From assembly GCF_042665195.1 (NCBI RefSeq), contig NZ_JBHTBW010000004.1:1-64000 (forward strand): 64,000 nucleotides of DNA, written 5' to 3'. The position numbers were made by a program, and so were the translations under genes. Below, one piece after another: positions 34,544-44,270 of this stretch; the stretch's first letter is position 1; each line of letters begins with the position of its first letter. The DNA comes from Laceyella putida. Lineage in GTDB: Bacteria > Bacillota > Bacilli > Thermoactinomycetales > Thermoactinomycetaceae. The notes beneath the pieces are model-generated. The model searched no databases and was not told the origin of the DNA. It saw only the letters and a program-made list of their open reading frames with translations.

Positions 34544-36355
34544 ATGAAGCTTTCAGTTAACCCCGAAGAACAAGTGTTGACTGATTTGGTGAATGCCCTC
34601 ATCTATGAGGATTTTATGGGCCTGCGGGAGCGTAGCGTATTGATCCGGGATCAACAGGCGGTGATGGAGCGGACAGGCCTGCCTTTAGCTGAGGGGGAGG
34701 GTTTGCTCAGTTATGCGGCTGGCGCAGGTCAAACCTTATGTTTTCGCGTCAAACAGGATGACCGCTTTCAATCTTATCGTTTGAGCGGACCACCCCTCCT
34801 GCTGGTCACGGAAGGAGAGGCCGGGAAGGCCGTGCGCCGGCTTGGAGCGGATGAGTTGATGCGGTTTCTGGCGATGGGTGTGGCGGAGGGGACGTTTCCC
34901 AATCTGGAGGGGTTTTGTGAAGAATTGCGGTTGGCAGTGGAACAGACCGCCCTTTCATTGCAAGCGCCGTTCCAGTTGGACACCAGGCAGGGCGCGGTGG
35001 ACTTGATCCAGTCTGAACGGTACGCCGCTTTAAGGGATCGTCCCTTCCACCCCACTTCGCGTGTGAAAAATGGGTGGGATGCCGACGATTATTCCACCTA
35101 CGGCTCCGAGTTTGGACACGCTTTTGGATTGGATTGGGTCGCCGTCAAGGCGGAGTGGGTGCGCATGGGATGCGGGCCAGGGGAACAAGTCTATTCCGAG
35201 CTATTGACGGCAAGTGAACAAGAAAGCTTGCACCATTCGCTCAAAGAACAAGGCGTGTCGCCAGCGGATCACTGCCTTATCCCCGTTCATCCATGGCAGA
35301 TGAAACACGTGATTCCCCATGTTTTTGCAAGGGAACTGGCGGAGCGCATCATCATCCCGGTAGAGTCAGGTATGGGAAAGTTCATTCCAAGCTCTTCTGT
35401 GCGCAGCTTAATTCCCGTACATAATCCAACTGTAAACGTGAAAGTGCCGATCGGCGTCTATGCCTTGGGCGCGCTCAGGATCATGCCGCCGAGATACTTG
35501 GAAAATGGGGTGAAAGGGCAGAAACTCGTGGAGTTTCTCTGTGCGCGTGATCCCCAATTGGCGCCATCTTTGGCTGTATGCAATGAAGAGAAGTGGATGG
35601 CCTTCACCGATCCCAACGATGATCCTTTTGCGGACAAACCAGGCCATCTGGGTTGTTTGGTGCGGCGGTATCCCCAAGAAATCCTGGAAGCAGACGTGGT
35701 CAGTCCGATGTCCGCTTTCGCCGTTGTCACAAAACAAGGCGAATCCCCTTTGATCGCCCACATGCTGAAGCAGAGACAAGAGACGGATGGCCGCGCTTTG
35801 TTCCGCGACATCTGTCACGCCTTCATCGAGCGGGCGATCTGGTTTGCCAAGGTGGGTGTGTTGCCTGAGTTGCATGGACAAAATGTCGTCTTGCTGTTTA
35901 AACAGGGGCAATTGCAACAATTGTTGTTGAGGGATCATGACACGGTGCGCCTGCATCCGAGTTGGATGGAACGGGCCGAACTTCCGCCCGTACCGTATAC
36001 GGTTAAGCCAAACACGAGAAATACGTTGATTTTGGAAACCCCTGCGGACTTTTTATCTTATTTTCAAACATTGGGCATTCAAGTGAATTTGGCTTCGATT
36101 TTGGAGGCGTTTGTGACTTGCGGAGTTTTGACTGAGGATGAGGGATGGCGCGTGATCCGCCAGGCGATTGTGCGGGCCCTCGCCCAGCCGGGTCCGGCCG
36201 AGGTGATGGGGGAGATGAATCAAGTGCTGTTGGCGCAGGAGCATTGGCCGGTCAAGGAGATCATTGCCCCGCTCTTGCGGCGACAAGGGTCTGGCGGCGG
36301 AAGCATGCCGTCGGGACTGGGCAAGATTGCCAACCCCTTGCGTTGGGAGGGCTGA
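34544..36355 (+). CDS. sbnC: SbnC-type NIS siderophore synthetase (IucA/IucC family)
   Basis: 603 residues. Motifs of NRPS-independent siderophore synthetases are clear: HPTSRVKNG near residue 168, HPWQMKHVI near 248, SSSVRSLIPVHNP, and the Mg/ATP site GVLPELHGQNVVLLF with HDTVRLHP following. These enzymes adenylate a carboxylate of citrate or a related acid and couple it to an amine. In S. aureus SbnC performs the last condensation that adds the 2-oxoglutarate-containing unit; the same role is inferred here from gene order. Start follows GGAGGGAAAGGACGAAAAGG. The sbnD start lies just after its stop. Confidence 0.88.
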   Translation: MKLSVNPEEQVLTDLVNALIYEDFMGLRERSVLIRDQQAVMERTGLPLAEGEGLLSYAAGAGQTLCFRVKQDDRFQSYRLSGPPLLLVTEGEAGKAVRRLGADELMRFLAMGVAEGTFPNLEGFCEELRLAVEQTALSLQAPFQLDTRQGAVDLIQSERYAALRDRPFHPTSRVKNGWDADDYSTYGSEFGHAFGLDWVAVKAEWVRMGCGPGEQVYSELLTASEQESLHHSLKEQGVSPADHCLIPVHPWQMKHVIPHVFARELAERIIIPVESGMGKFIPSSSVRSLIPVHNPTVNVKVPIGVYALGALRIMPPRYLENGVKGQKLVEFLCARDPQLAPSLAVCNEEKWMAFTDPNDDPFADKPGHLGCLVRRYPQEILEADVVSPMSAFAVVTKQGESPLIAHMLKQRQETDGRALFRDICHAFIERAIWFAKVGVLPELHGQNVVLLFKQGQLQQLLLRDHDTVRLHPSWMERAELPPVPYTVKPNTRNTLILETPADFLSYFQTLGIQVNLASILEAFVTCGVLTEDEGWRVIRQAIVRALAQPGPAEVMGEMNQVLLAQEHWPVKEIIAPLLRRQGSGGGSMPSGLGKIANPLRWEG

Positions 36356-36358
36356 GTG

Positions 36359-37603
36359 ATGGACGGGCACATGTGGAAACGCAACTTTGTCACGTTATGG
36401 TCCGGGCAGTTCATCTCAACCGCCGGCTTGACGGTGATGGTGCCCCTGCTTCCGTTTTATCTGGGCGAATTGGGGGGACAAGCCCACTTTCAGCATGGAT
36501 GGATGGGGTTGTGCCTGGCGGCCCCGGCGATCACCATGTTTATTTTTTCCCCGATCTGGGGTCGGATCGGCGATCGCATCGGTCGCAAAATGATGGTGGT
36601 CCGGGCATTGTTGGGATTGGCTTTCAGTCTCTTGCTCATGGGTTTCGCGCAAACGCCTTGGCAACTTTTCTTATGCCGGTTGTTGCAGGGGGCTTTTGGA
36701 GGCGTAGTGGACGCGTCGGCCGCTTTTGCCAGTTCGGAAGCGCCGCAAGGGAAAAATGGGAAGACGTTGGGAAGTTTGCATAGCGCAACCGCGGCCGGTT
36801 CCTTTGTGGGGCCTCTGATGGGGGGGATATTGGCCGATTTCTACGGTTATCGCACCCTGTTTATGGCGATGGCGATATTGACAGGACTTAGCTCTTGTTT
36901 GGCGGCATGCTTGCTGAGAGAGAGCAAGGGCGCCCCATCTTCCGCCCAGGAGGCCCGATGCGATTCCATCTTCACCGCTTTTTTGTCCCTTGTGCAAACG
37001 AAAGAAACCCTGGTCTTTATCTTGGCGGGGATTTGCGTCCAGTCCGGGATCTATGGCTTGACCGTCATCTTCGCCCCCTATGTGCAAAGCATGACCGGAG
37101 ACGCGAACCATGCGGCGACGTGGGTGGGGATTTTGCAGGCTGTCACCTGGTTGTCGACCATGGTGGCATCGCCGTGGTGGGGCAAGCAGAATGATCACAA
37201 ACCGGTTCGGATGAACTTCTTTGTCGCCGCATTGGGCTGTGGGGTCAGCATTTGGCTACAAATGCTGTCCCCTTCCGCAGTGTGGTTGATTCCGCTTAGA
37301 ATGGTGCAGGGTCTCTGCTTTGCGGCATTGCTTCCTTCCGTATATTTTCAAGTGAGCCGTTCATCCCGTCATCAGGATCGGGGGACGAATATTGGATTGA
37401 CGAACAGTTGCTTGGTCGGAGGACAAATATTGGGCTCCTTGTTTGGAGCGGGACTGACGAGTGTTCTTCCGTTGCCGACCGTGCTCTTTTGCATGGGAAG
37501 CTTGTTTGTGTTGGGAGCGTGTGTGGTTGTGATCAACAAGCCGACAGGCTCTGGCGGTTCCTTCCACCTTCCCTTTTTTTCGCGCAACGATCAAGTAAGC
37601 TGA
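36359..37603 (+). CDS. sbnD: SbnD-type MFS siderophore exporter
   Basis: 414 residues with 12 predicted helices. The MFS loop 2-3 motif appears as GRIGDRIGRKMMVVRALLG near residue 65. GPLMGGILADFYGYRTLF is the motif C helix of drug/proton antiporters. Located between two NIS synthetase genes as in S. aureus, where SbnD is thought to export staphyloferrin B. ATG at 36359 has GGGAGG eight bases upstream, inside the end of sbnC. Confidence 0.88.
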   Translation: MDGHMWKRNFVTLWSGQFISTAGLTVMVPLLPFYLGELGGQAHFQHGWMGLCLAAPAITMFIFSPIWGRIGDRIGRKMMVVRALLGLAFSLLLMGFAQTPWQLFLCRLLQGAFGGVVDASAAFASSEAPQGKNGKTLGSLHSATAAGSFVGPLMGGILADFYGYRTLFMAMAILTGLSSCLAACLLRESKGAPSSAQEARCDSIFTAFLSLVQTKETLVFILAGICVQSGIYGLTVIFAPYVQSMTGDANHAATWVGILQAVTWLSTMVASPWWGKQNDHKPVRMNFFVAALGCGVSIWLQMLSPSAVWLIPLRMVQGLCFAALLPSVYFQVSRSSRHQDRGTNIGLTNSCLVGGQILGSLFGAGLTSVLPLPTVLFCMGSLFVLGACVVVINKPTGSGGSFHLPFFSRNDQVS

Positions 37604-37628
37604 TCGAACTAATAGAAAGGTGACAGCG

Positions 37629-39413
37629 ATGGAACCAAATCTGTTTCGTATAGCAGAACATCAAACAGTAGAACGCATTTTGAATGCTTTCATTCGGGAA
37701 AGGGGCAGTCGGCTCACTTTTGCCGAGAGCGATGAAACCTTGATCCGCTGGGCGAACGCACAAGACCCGCAAGCCAGATGGATGAGCTTGTCCCTCCCCA
37801 AACGGCAGGTGAAGCTACTGGGGAAGATGACATACCGATCGGTGTTTGACCATCATCATTATGGGGAGCGATTTTGGGTTGCCGGAGCCGACCAGCGAGT
37901 GACCCCTGTAACGGCCACCCAAGTGATCAGGTGGATTCTGGAGGAACTGGCTGAGGGGGAAGAGTCAGGGCCCGTAGAGGCATTGCTGAGTCAAATCCAA
38001 AACAGTATCGAAAAAACGGCCCTCTACCTGGAGCGTGCCTTGACGCAAGGCGTGAGGGATGGTTTGGATTTGAACCCAGAAGCCAGATTGAGATGGATGG
38101 AACAGCGCCTGTTGTACGGACATCCGTTTCATCCCACCCCCAAGAGCTCGGAAGGATTCAGCACCGAGGATTTGCGGCGGTTTGCGCCTGAGTTGCAAGC
38201 GGCCTTCCCGCTGCATTTTTTTGCCGTTCATCCGGATTGGATGGAAGAAGATTGGACGGGGGATGTGGCTCTGCCTAATGAACGGGTGGTTTCCGCCGAA
38301 GTGGCGGCAGCGTCCCATGGGGCCATTCCGAAGGGGTATCGGCTGTTGCCCATGCATCCGTGGCAGGCGGCATACGTACGGCGTTTCCAGGCTTGGCAAG
38401 CAGGAATGGAACAAGGCAAAATCATCGATTTGAACCAGATGGGCCCGGACGTGTTTCCCACTTCTTCGGTGCGGACTGTGTGGGGCGCCCGTTACCCGTA
38501 TTCGTTTAAGCTCCCGCTCCATGTCCGGATCACCCATTTTGTCAGGGAAAATACAACAGAGCAAGTGAAACGGTCGATCGATGCCAGCCGCGTTGTGAGG
38601 GAATTGCGAAAAGCGTGGCCGTATCCTTCCATGTCCATTTTGGCGGAGGTGGGCGCGCTCCGGTTCCATCCGCCGGCAGGAATCGATGACGCCTACCCAT
38701 TGGCCAGTTCCAATGTGTTGTTGCGGGAGAATCCCGATCTGACCGGGGGGCAAGTGCCTTTGGTGGTGGCCTCTTTATTGGAATGTTGGCCCAACCAGAG
38801 TGAACCGCCGCTCTTTCAGGCAATTCGGCAAGCGGTTCAGCTTCCGCATGGCCCAATCCCCGCCCGGAAGCTGGCGGATTGGTTGCGTAAGTATGTGGAG
38901 GTCGTGTTCATTCCGGCGCTCGCTCTTTTTGCCGATGAGGGGGTCAGTTTGGAAGCTCATGTGCAGAATTCGCTGATCCATTTGGAACAGGGATGGCCTG
39001 CCCACTTCTATGTGCGGGATATGGAAGGGGTGAGCATCAACCGGGAATTGGCCAAAGCGAAAGGGTATTATCATGGCGCAATTTCCCCTGACAGTCCTGT
39101 CCTTTACTCCGAGGAGAAAGCATGGGAGCGATTGCAGTATTACCTCATCACCAATCACTTGGGTCATCTCCTTCATGTCCTCGCTTATTACGGGGAATGG
39201 AGCGAGCAAGAGGCTTGGGCGGTTGTGCGTGGTCAATTGGACAAGCAGAAAGCGGTCGGTTCCGTGCAACTGAGCCGGGTGATCGACCAACTGTTGGGGG
39301 CGTCCGCCCTCCGGGCCAAAGCCAATCTCATCAGCCGCTTTCAAAACAGAGGCGATTCAGCGATCTATCTGGATCTTCCCAATCCGATGAAAGGCGAGGT
39401 GAAAGCAGAATGA
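37629..39413 (+). CDS. sbnE: SbnE-type NIS siderophore synthetase
   Basis: 594 residues of the IucA/IucC family: GHPFHPTPKSSEGF near residue 165, PMHPWQAAYVRRF near 240, FPTSSVRTVWG, and the ATP-binding SLEAHVQNSLIHL near 440. In the staphyloferrin B pathway SbnE couples the first diaminopropionate to citrate. Start follows GAAAGGTGACAGC. Its stop overlaps the start of sbnF (ATGA), so translation is probably coupled. Confidence 0.88.
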   Translation: MEPNLFRIAEHQTVERILNAFIRERGSRLTFAESDETLIRWANAQDPQARWMSLSLPKRQVKLLGKMTYRSVFDHHHYGERFWVAGADQRVTPVTATQVIRWILEELAEGEESGPVEALLSQIQNSIEKTALYLERALTQGVRDGLDLNPEARLRWMEQRLLYGHPFHPTPKSSEGFSTEDLRRFAPELQAAFPLHFFAVHPDWMEEDWTGDVALPNERVVSAEVAAASHGAIPKGYRLLPMHPWQAAYVRRFQAWQAGMEQGKIIDLNQMGPDVFPTSSVRTVWGARYPYSFKLPLHVRITHFVRENTTEQVKRSIDASRVVRELRKAWPYPSMSILAEVGALRFHPPAGIDDAYPLASSNVLLRENPDLTGGQVPLVVASLLECWPNQSEPPLFQAIRQAVQLPHGPIPARKLADWLRKYVEVVFIPALALFADEGVSLEAHVQNSLIHLEQGWPAHFYVRDMEGVSINRELAKAKGYYHGAISPDSPVLYSEEKAWERLQYYLITNHLGHLLHVLAYYGEWSEQEAWAVVRGQLDKQKAVGSVQLSRVIDQLLGASALRAKANLISRFQNRGDSAIYLDLPNPMKGEVKAE

Positions 39414-41245
39414 AGAACATGTCATTGCCATGGTTGAATGAAGCTTTGCAATCCGCTCATGCCACCCAGGTTCGTCGCCGCATTTTTCGGCAGTTGGTGG
39501 AGTCGTTAATCTACGAGAAAGTGATTCCTTGCCGGAGCGAACCGGTGCAGGGACATGAGCGCTTATATGTGATTGAGACGAAACAAGAAGACGGACAGGC
39601 GGTGACCTATCGTTTTCGGGGAGAACAAACGAAAACGTTCGGGCGCCTCCGCATGACATCCGAAACGGTGATGCGCGAGTGCGGCGGCGTGGAGGAAGAA
39701 GCGGATTCTTTGCGCCAATTCCTGCTTGATGCGCGCGCGGTCTTGAATGTGGATGCTCACAAACTGGTTCAGTTCATCCGCGAATTGGAACAAACCTGGT
39801 TGAAAGACAGTGTGGCCCAATTTGTGAGGCATCAGGACAAGCGGGAATTGAAAGGGGCGGATTATAACCAATTGGAACACCGCGTCATGGATGGGCATCC
39901 TTATCATCCGTCTTACAAGTCAAGAGTGGGCTTTGACCTCGATGAAAACTATCGGTACGGTCCTGAGTTCGCGCAGAGTATTCGTTTGGTCTGGTTGGGC
40001 GTGAGCCGCCAAGCCTCTGTGCTTTCGTTTGGGCGAAAAGACCCGGATCAGTTCATCAAAGAGCAATTGGGGGAAGAGCGTTGGGCTGAGTTTGCGGCGC
40101 GGATTCGCTCTCAAGGCAAGAAGCCTGAAGAGGTTGTCATGGTGCCGGTGCATCCATGGCAATGGAAGAAGCACATCCTGCCGCATCTCCAGGATCATGT
40201 GGCGCGGGGTTCCATCCTTTATCTTGGCGAATCGGCAGATGAATACGGAGCGCAACAATCCATCCGCACCTTGGCCAACCGGACCCATCCGGAGAAGCCC
40301 TATGTCAAACTGGCGCTTAGTATTGTGAACACTTCAACCGGGCGCATTTTGGCCCCCCATACGGTTCAGAACGCCGCCCCAATCTCCGACTGGCTGGAAA
40401 CGCTCGTCCGGGAGGATGCGTATTTGCGGGATGACCACCGCTTGATCCTGCTGAAAGAAGTGGCGGGCCTCGCGTATCACCCGCAGGGGCCGGAGTTGCT
40501 GCAGGCGGATACCTATGGCGTGATTGGTTGCATTTGGCGGGAGAGCTTGGAAACCAAGCTTCTTCAAGATGAGCAGGCGATTCCATTCAATGCCTTGACG
40601 GCGGTGGATGTGGATGGAAAACCGTTTATCGACGCTTTCATTCAGCAGGCGGGGCTGGAAAACTGGGTGCGCAAGTTGCTCCGCACCAGTGTGTTGCCGC
40701 TGATCCATCTTTTGTATGCCCATGGGATTGCCATGGAGTCCCATGCCCAGAACATGGTGTTGGTTTTGCGGGACAACCTTCCCGAACGGTTGGCGTTGAA
40801 GGATTTTCATGATGGCCTTCGTTTTTCGCGCCAGCATTTGACGAAGCCCGAGCTTTGTCCCGCCCTTAAGGGAACGCCGGAATACCATGCGCGGGTCAAC
40901 CGCAACTCCTTCATTGAAACGGATGATGTGCTTCAGGTCCGCGATTTCATGCTGGATGCCTTTTTCTTTATCAACTTGGGTGAACTGGCCCTCTTCCTGG
41001 CCAAGCATTATGCGGTGAAGGAGGAGACTTTCTGGGGATGGATTCACGAGGCCATTCAAGCCTATATGGCCCAATTCCCTGATCAGGAGGAACGATACCG
41101 TTTGTTTGACCTTTATACGAAAGAGATCGAAGTGGAGCAGTTGACCAAAAGAAGGCTCTACCCCGATACCGAACTGCGCGTTCATGCGGTGCCCAACCCG
41201 CTGGCCCGCATTCGCCAACAGGAGGAAAACCATGTTGTCCATTAA
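39410..41245 (+). CDS. sbnF: SbnF-type NIS siderophore synthetase
   Basis: 611 residues, third IucA/IucC-family synthetase. Motifs: DGHPYHPSYKSRVGF near residue 160, PVHPWQWKKHI, QQSIRTLANRTHP, and AMESHAQNMVLVLRD with LKDFHDGLRF. SbnF adds the second diaminopropionate unit to the citryl-diaminoethane intermediate in the known pathway. ATG at 39410 overlaps sbnE by four bases; MSLP three codons later is a possible alternative. GGCGAGGTGA serves as binding site. Confidence 0.88.
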   Translation: MKNMSLPWLNEALQSAHATQVRRRIFRQLVESLIYEKVIPCRSEPVQGHERLYVIETKQEDGQAVTYRFRGEQTKTFGRLRMTSETVMRECGGVEEEADSLRQFLLDARAVLNVDAHKLVQFIRELEQTWLKDSVAQFVRHQDKRELKGADYNQLEHRVMDGHPYHPSYKSRVGFDLDENYRYGPEFAQSIRLVWLGVSRQASVLSFGRKDPDQFIKEQLGEERWAEFAARIRSQGKKPEEVVMVPVHPWQWKKHILPHLQDHVARGSILYLGESADEYGAQQSIRTLANRTHPEKPYVKLALSIVNTSTGRILAPHTVQNAAPISDWLETLVREDAYLRDDHRLILLKEVAGLAYHPQGPELLQADTYGVIGCIWRESLETKLLQDEQAIPFNALTAVDVDGKPFIDAFIQQAGLENWVRKLLRTSVLPLIHLLYAHGIAMESHAQNMVLVLRDNLPERLALKDFHDGLRFSRQHLTKPELCPALKGTPEYHARVNRNSFIETDDVLQVRDFMLDAFFFINLGELALFLAKHYAVKEETFWGWIHEAIQAYMAQFPDQEERYRLFDLYTKEIEVEQLTKRRLYPDTELRVHAVPNPLARIRQQEENHVVH

Positions 41246-42020
41246 TCGCACCAAACGGAAGATCGAGCGAGGAGAGCCGGTGTACGGCTTGTTCTGTTCC
41301 AATCCTTCTCCGCTGACGGTGGAGATGATCGCATCGGCTGGGTATGATTTTGTGATTATCGATATGGAGCACACCATGACCAATCCGGAGACCATACAAC
41401 ATATGATCCGCGCGGCGGAGGTGTTTCAGCTCACTCCCCTGGTGCGTGTTCCCGAACATTCGCCCGGCACCATCTTGCAAGTGCTTGATGCGGGTGCCCA
41501 GGGGGTGGTTATTCCCCATGTCAGAAGCAAAGCGGAGTTGGAGCAGGCTTTAAACGCTTGTTTCTATGCGCCCAAAGGCAAACGCAGTTTAAATGGAGGA
41601 AGAAACGCCCGCTTTGGCGCGGACGATCTTCTTCAGGTCATGGAGCGGGCCAATCGGGAAGTGATGTGCATCCCCATGATCGAAGACAAGGAAGCGATGG
41701 AGAAGTTGGACGAAATCTTGGCAACCGAGGGCATTGACTTTGTGTTGGAGGGGGCCGCCGACCTGTCAGGTTCCTACGGGGTGCCTTGGCAAACCCAGCA
41801 TCCGCGGGTCAGACAAGCGCTGTTGACCTTGCATGAACAGGCCGTCTCCCATGGCGTCCCATATGGGGCGATCCCGCGAAACAAAGAGGCGATGCAAGCT
41901 TGGTGGGATAAGGGTGTGCGCATCTTTGTCGTGGGTGATGACCGCGGAATTTGTTATCGGGCAATGAAATCGCATCTGGGTGAATATGTCAATCAAGTGC
42001 AGGTGGAAAACCATGAGTAA
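41232..42020 (+). CDS. sbnG: SbnG-type citrate synthase (HpcH/HpaI aldolase family)
   Basis: 262 residues of the class II HpcH/HpaI aldolase fold. Conserved parts: YDFVIIDMEHTMTNPETIQ near residue 35, the LDAGAQGVVIPHVRSKAE core and KRSLNGGRNARFG. In staphylococci SbnG has been recruited as a metal-dependent citrate synthase that condenses oxaloacetate and acetyl-CoA, giving the siderophore pathway its own citrate supply. ATG follows CAGGAGGAAAACC and lies inside the end of sbnF. Confidence 0.88.
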   Translation: MLSINRTKRKIERGEPVYGLFCSNPSPLTVEMIASAGYDFVIIDMEHTMTNPETIQHMIRAAEVFQLTPLVRVPEHSPGTILQVLDAGAQGVVIPHVRSKAELEQALNACFYAPKGKRSLNGGRNARFGADDLLQVMERANREVMCIPMIEDKEAMEKLDEILATEGIDFVLEGAADLSGSYGVPWQTQHPRVRQALLTLHEQAVSHGVPYGAIPRNKEAMQAWWDKGVRIFVVGDDRGICYRAMKSHLGEYVNQVQVENHE

Positions 42021-43257
42021 GGTTGAAGAGATCCTTATGCAGTTAAAACAAGCAAGCGACCAACCCCTATGCGCCTATGTTTACGATTTGGACCATTTGC
42101 ATGCGCACGTGAGCGGGGTGGTGTCACAGCTTCCGGAACGGTGTGAGATGTATTATGCCATGAAAGCCAATTCCGAACGGCCCATTTTGGAGGAATTGGC
42201 CCCTCTGGTCCAAGGGTTTGAAGTGGCTTCGGTGGGGGAAGTGAAAAAGGCGCGGGAAGTGGACCGACGGATTCCGGTGATATTCGGCGGTCCGGGAAAA
42301 ACGGATGAGGAGCTGATGGAGGCGATCCGGTCCCAAGTGGAGCTGATCCATGTGGAGAGCATCCATGAACTTCGGCGCTTGGAATATCTGGCGAGCCAAG
42401 TGAAGGCGATCGTGCCCGTTTTGCTCAGGATCAACCTGGCGGGGCCCTTTCCGGAAGCCGCCACGTTGCATATGGCTGGACGCCCCACCCAATTCGGCAT
42501 CAATGAGCGTGAATTGGCGGTCGTGATGGCCCAATTGGCACTGTGCCGGTATGTCCGGCTGGAGGGATTTCACTTCCACTCCCTCTCCAATCACTTGCAT
42601 GCGCCCAATCACATTGCGCTCTTGAGAATGTATGTGCAAAAGGCGAAACAGTGGGTGGAAGAGTATCAGTTAGAGATATCGAGACTGAACGTGGGTGGAG
42701 GCATTGGGGTGAACTATCAAGCGCTTCAGGAGCAATTTGACTGGCCGGTGTTCGTCTCATTGCTAAGGGACTTCATGGAAGGTGAAGTGCCGGAAAATTG
42801 GAAGTTGATGTTTGAATGCGGACGTTATCTGACGGCTTCTTGCGGCTATTATGTGACCGAAGTGCTGGACTTGAAAGAAAACCATGGGGAACGCTATGCT
42901 GTTGTTCGCGGGGGAACCCATCACTTCCGCCTTCCGTCATCTTGGCAACATAACCATCCGTTTGAGATCATGCCTCTGGATGAGTGGAAGTACCCTTTTG
43001 CCAGAACGACATGGGAAGGAGTGGCCGTGACGGTCGTTGGCCAACTGTGCACGCCGAAAGATGTGATGGCCAGACAAGTGCCGGTGGATCGGATTCGCAT
43101 TGGGGATCTGATCATTTTCCAATATACCGGGGCCTATAGTTGGTCGATTTCCCATCATGATTTTCTCAGTCATCCCCATCCCGACCACATTTGGTTGCGT
43201 TCGGCCACAAACAAGTGGAGCCTGACGGGAAAGGTGGAGAAAGAATGGACGTATTAG
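42013..43257 (+). CDS. sbnH: SbnH-type PLP-dependent decarboxylase
   Basis: 414 residues of fold type III PLP decarboxylases (ornithine/diaminopimelate decarboxylase-like). PLP Lys in MYYAMKANSERPILEEL near residue 57; LNVGGGIGVNY supplies the phosphate-binding Gly-rich loop; FECGRYLTASCGYYV and GQLCTPKDV carry the conserved Arg and catalytic Cys regions. In the pathway SbnH decarboxylates the citryl-diaminopropionate adduct to citryl-diaminoethane. The start overlaps sbnG by eight bases and follows CAGGTGGAAAACC. Confidence 0.88.
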   Translation: MSKVEEILMQLKQASDQPLCAYVYDLDHLHAHVSGVVSQLPERCEMYYAMKANSERPILEELAPLVQGFEVASVGEVKKAREVDRRIPVIFGGPGKTDEELMEAIRSQVELIHVESIHELRRLEYLASQVKAIVPVLLRINLAGPFPEAATLHMAGRPTQFGINERELAVVMAQLALCRYVRLEGFHFHSLSNHLHAPNHIALLRMYVQKAKQWVEEYQLEISRLNVGGGIGVNYQALQEQFDWPVFVSLLRDFMEGEVPENWKLMFECGRYLTASCGYYVTEVLDLKENHGERYAVVRGGTHHFRLPSSWQHNHPFEIMPLDEWKYPFARTTWEGVAVTVVGQLCTPKDVMARQVPVDRIRIGDLIIFQYTGAYSWSISHHDFLSHPHPDHIWLRSATNKWSLTGKVEKEWTY

Positions 43258-44114
43258 CCGCATTGCGTCGCATCCCCGTTCACGATTTGCGCTTGCACGA
43301 GGCACATGAACCGGGCCGATTGCGGAAAACATGCGATAGCATCCTTAGAGAGAACATGTTGCGCCATCCCATTCTGGCCACCCCGATGGATGAGGGATAT
43401 TTGGTTTTGGATGGGGCGCACCGCTTAGAGTCCTTGCGCAATTTGGGATGCGATTATGCACCTGTCCAAATGATTGGGCGCGATCAACTGGCCCTTTCCG
43501 CCTGGGATCATCTGGTTCCGGATGGAGACTGGCTGGATGAGTGGATAACGGAGGCCGCGGTGAATTGTGTCCCGCTTACAGAGGGAGGATCTCTCAATGG
43601 AGAGGTTCTGGTCACCCTGATTCGCCATAACCAGCCCTATGCCATCTTGTTAAAAGAGGAAGGGGACTTGAAAGGGAAACGTTTATCCCTGTGGCGGCAA
43701 CTGGTCGAAACCTACAGCCGTCGGTTCAAGGTGATCCGGCTATCCCAGCCGACCGGGATGCATGACGATGTGAACAGGGTGTGCATCCAACATGTGATCT
43801 GCGACTTGGATGAAGTGATGGAAACAGTGAAGCGAGGAGAGGTTCTTCCTGCCGGAGTCACCCGCTTCTTGGTTGAAGGCCGCTTGTTAAACTTATGCAT
43901 CCCGCTGCAGCTCCTGGTTGATCATCCGTTAGCGGAGAGGGAGTGGCAACGGTCCCTGGCTCATTGGCGGTCGCATTTGCGTTCCTATACGGAAAAGGTT
44001 TATCTCTGTGAAGCTTCATCGGATGCACTGATGAAGAGGATGGAAAAAGGGCTTGACAACCATCGATATCGGGAGACGTCCACGGGTTCCCATCCCATCC
44101 TCTCCGCCAAATGA
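43245..44114 (+). CDS. sbnI: SbnI-type L-serine kinase with ParB/Srx-like fold
   Basis: 289 residues. The N-terminal half has a ParB/sulfiredoxin-like motif LVLDGAHRLESLRNLGC near residue 50 and the LHEAHEPGRL stretch where SbnI-type kinases carry their catalytic Glu. SbnI converts L-serine to O-phospho-L-serine, the precursor used by SbnA; in S. aureus it also binds heme and DNA and activates the operon. Whether the regulatory role holds here is unknown. Start overlaps sbnH by 13 bases and follows AAAGGTGGAG. Confidence 0.85.
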   Translation: MDVLAALRRIPVHDLRLHEAHEPGRLRKTCDSILRENMLRHPILATPMDEGYLVLDGAHRLESLRNLGCDYAPVQMIGRDQLALSAWDHLVPDGDWLDEWITEAAVNCVPLTEGGSLNGEVLVTLIRHNQPYAILLKEEGDLKGKRLSLWRQLVETYSRRFKVIRLSQPTGMHDDVNRVCIQHVICDLDEVMETVKRGEVLPAGVTRFLVEGRLLNLCIPLQLLVDHPLAEREWQRSLAHWRSHLRSYTEKVYLCEASSDALMKRMEKGLDNHRYRETSTGSHPILSAK

Positions 44115-44178
44115 AGAAAAGCCGTTCTACCGAGGATGGAACGGCTGAGAATGTTGACAAACCAACTCGCTAAAAAAA

Positions 44179-44221
44179 GCTCCTACTATGTATTCTCATA
44201 CAAAGTAGGAGCCTTATTTTT
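44179..44221. terminator. Terminator region between sbnI and clpP
   Basis: GCTCCTACT and AGTAGGAGC arms with outer A7 and CTTATTTTT tracts can end both convergent operons. A further GC-rich hairpin, AGCCGTTC/GAACGGCT, sits at 44120-44146 right after sbnI. Confidence 0.75.
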
Positions 44222-44270
44222 CTGTTAACTTGTCATTTTAGCCTCGATTTGCATGTCCCGCTTTTTCTCC

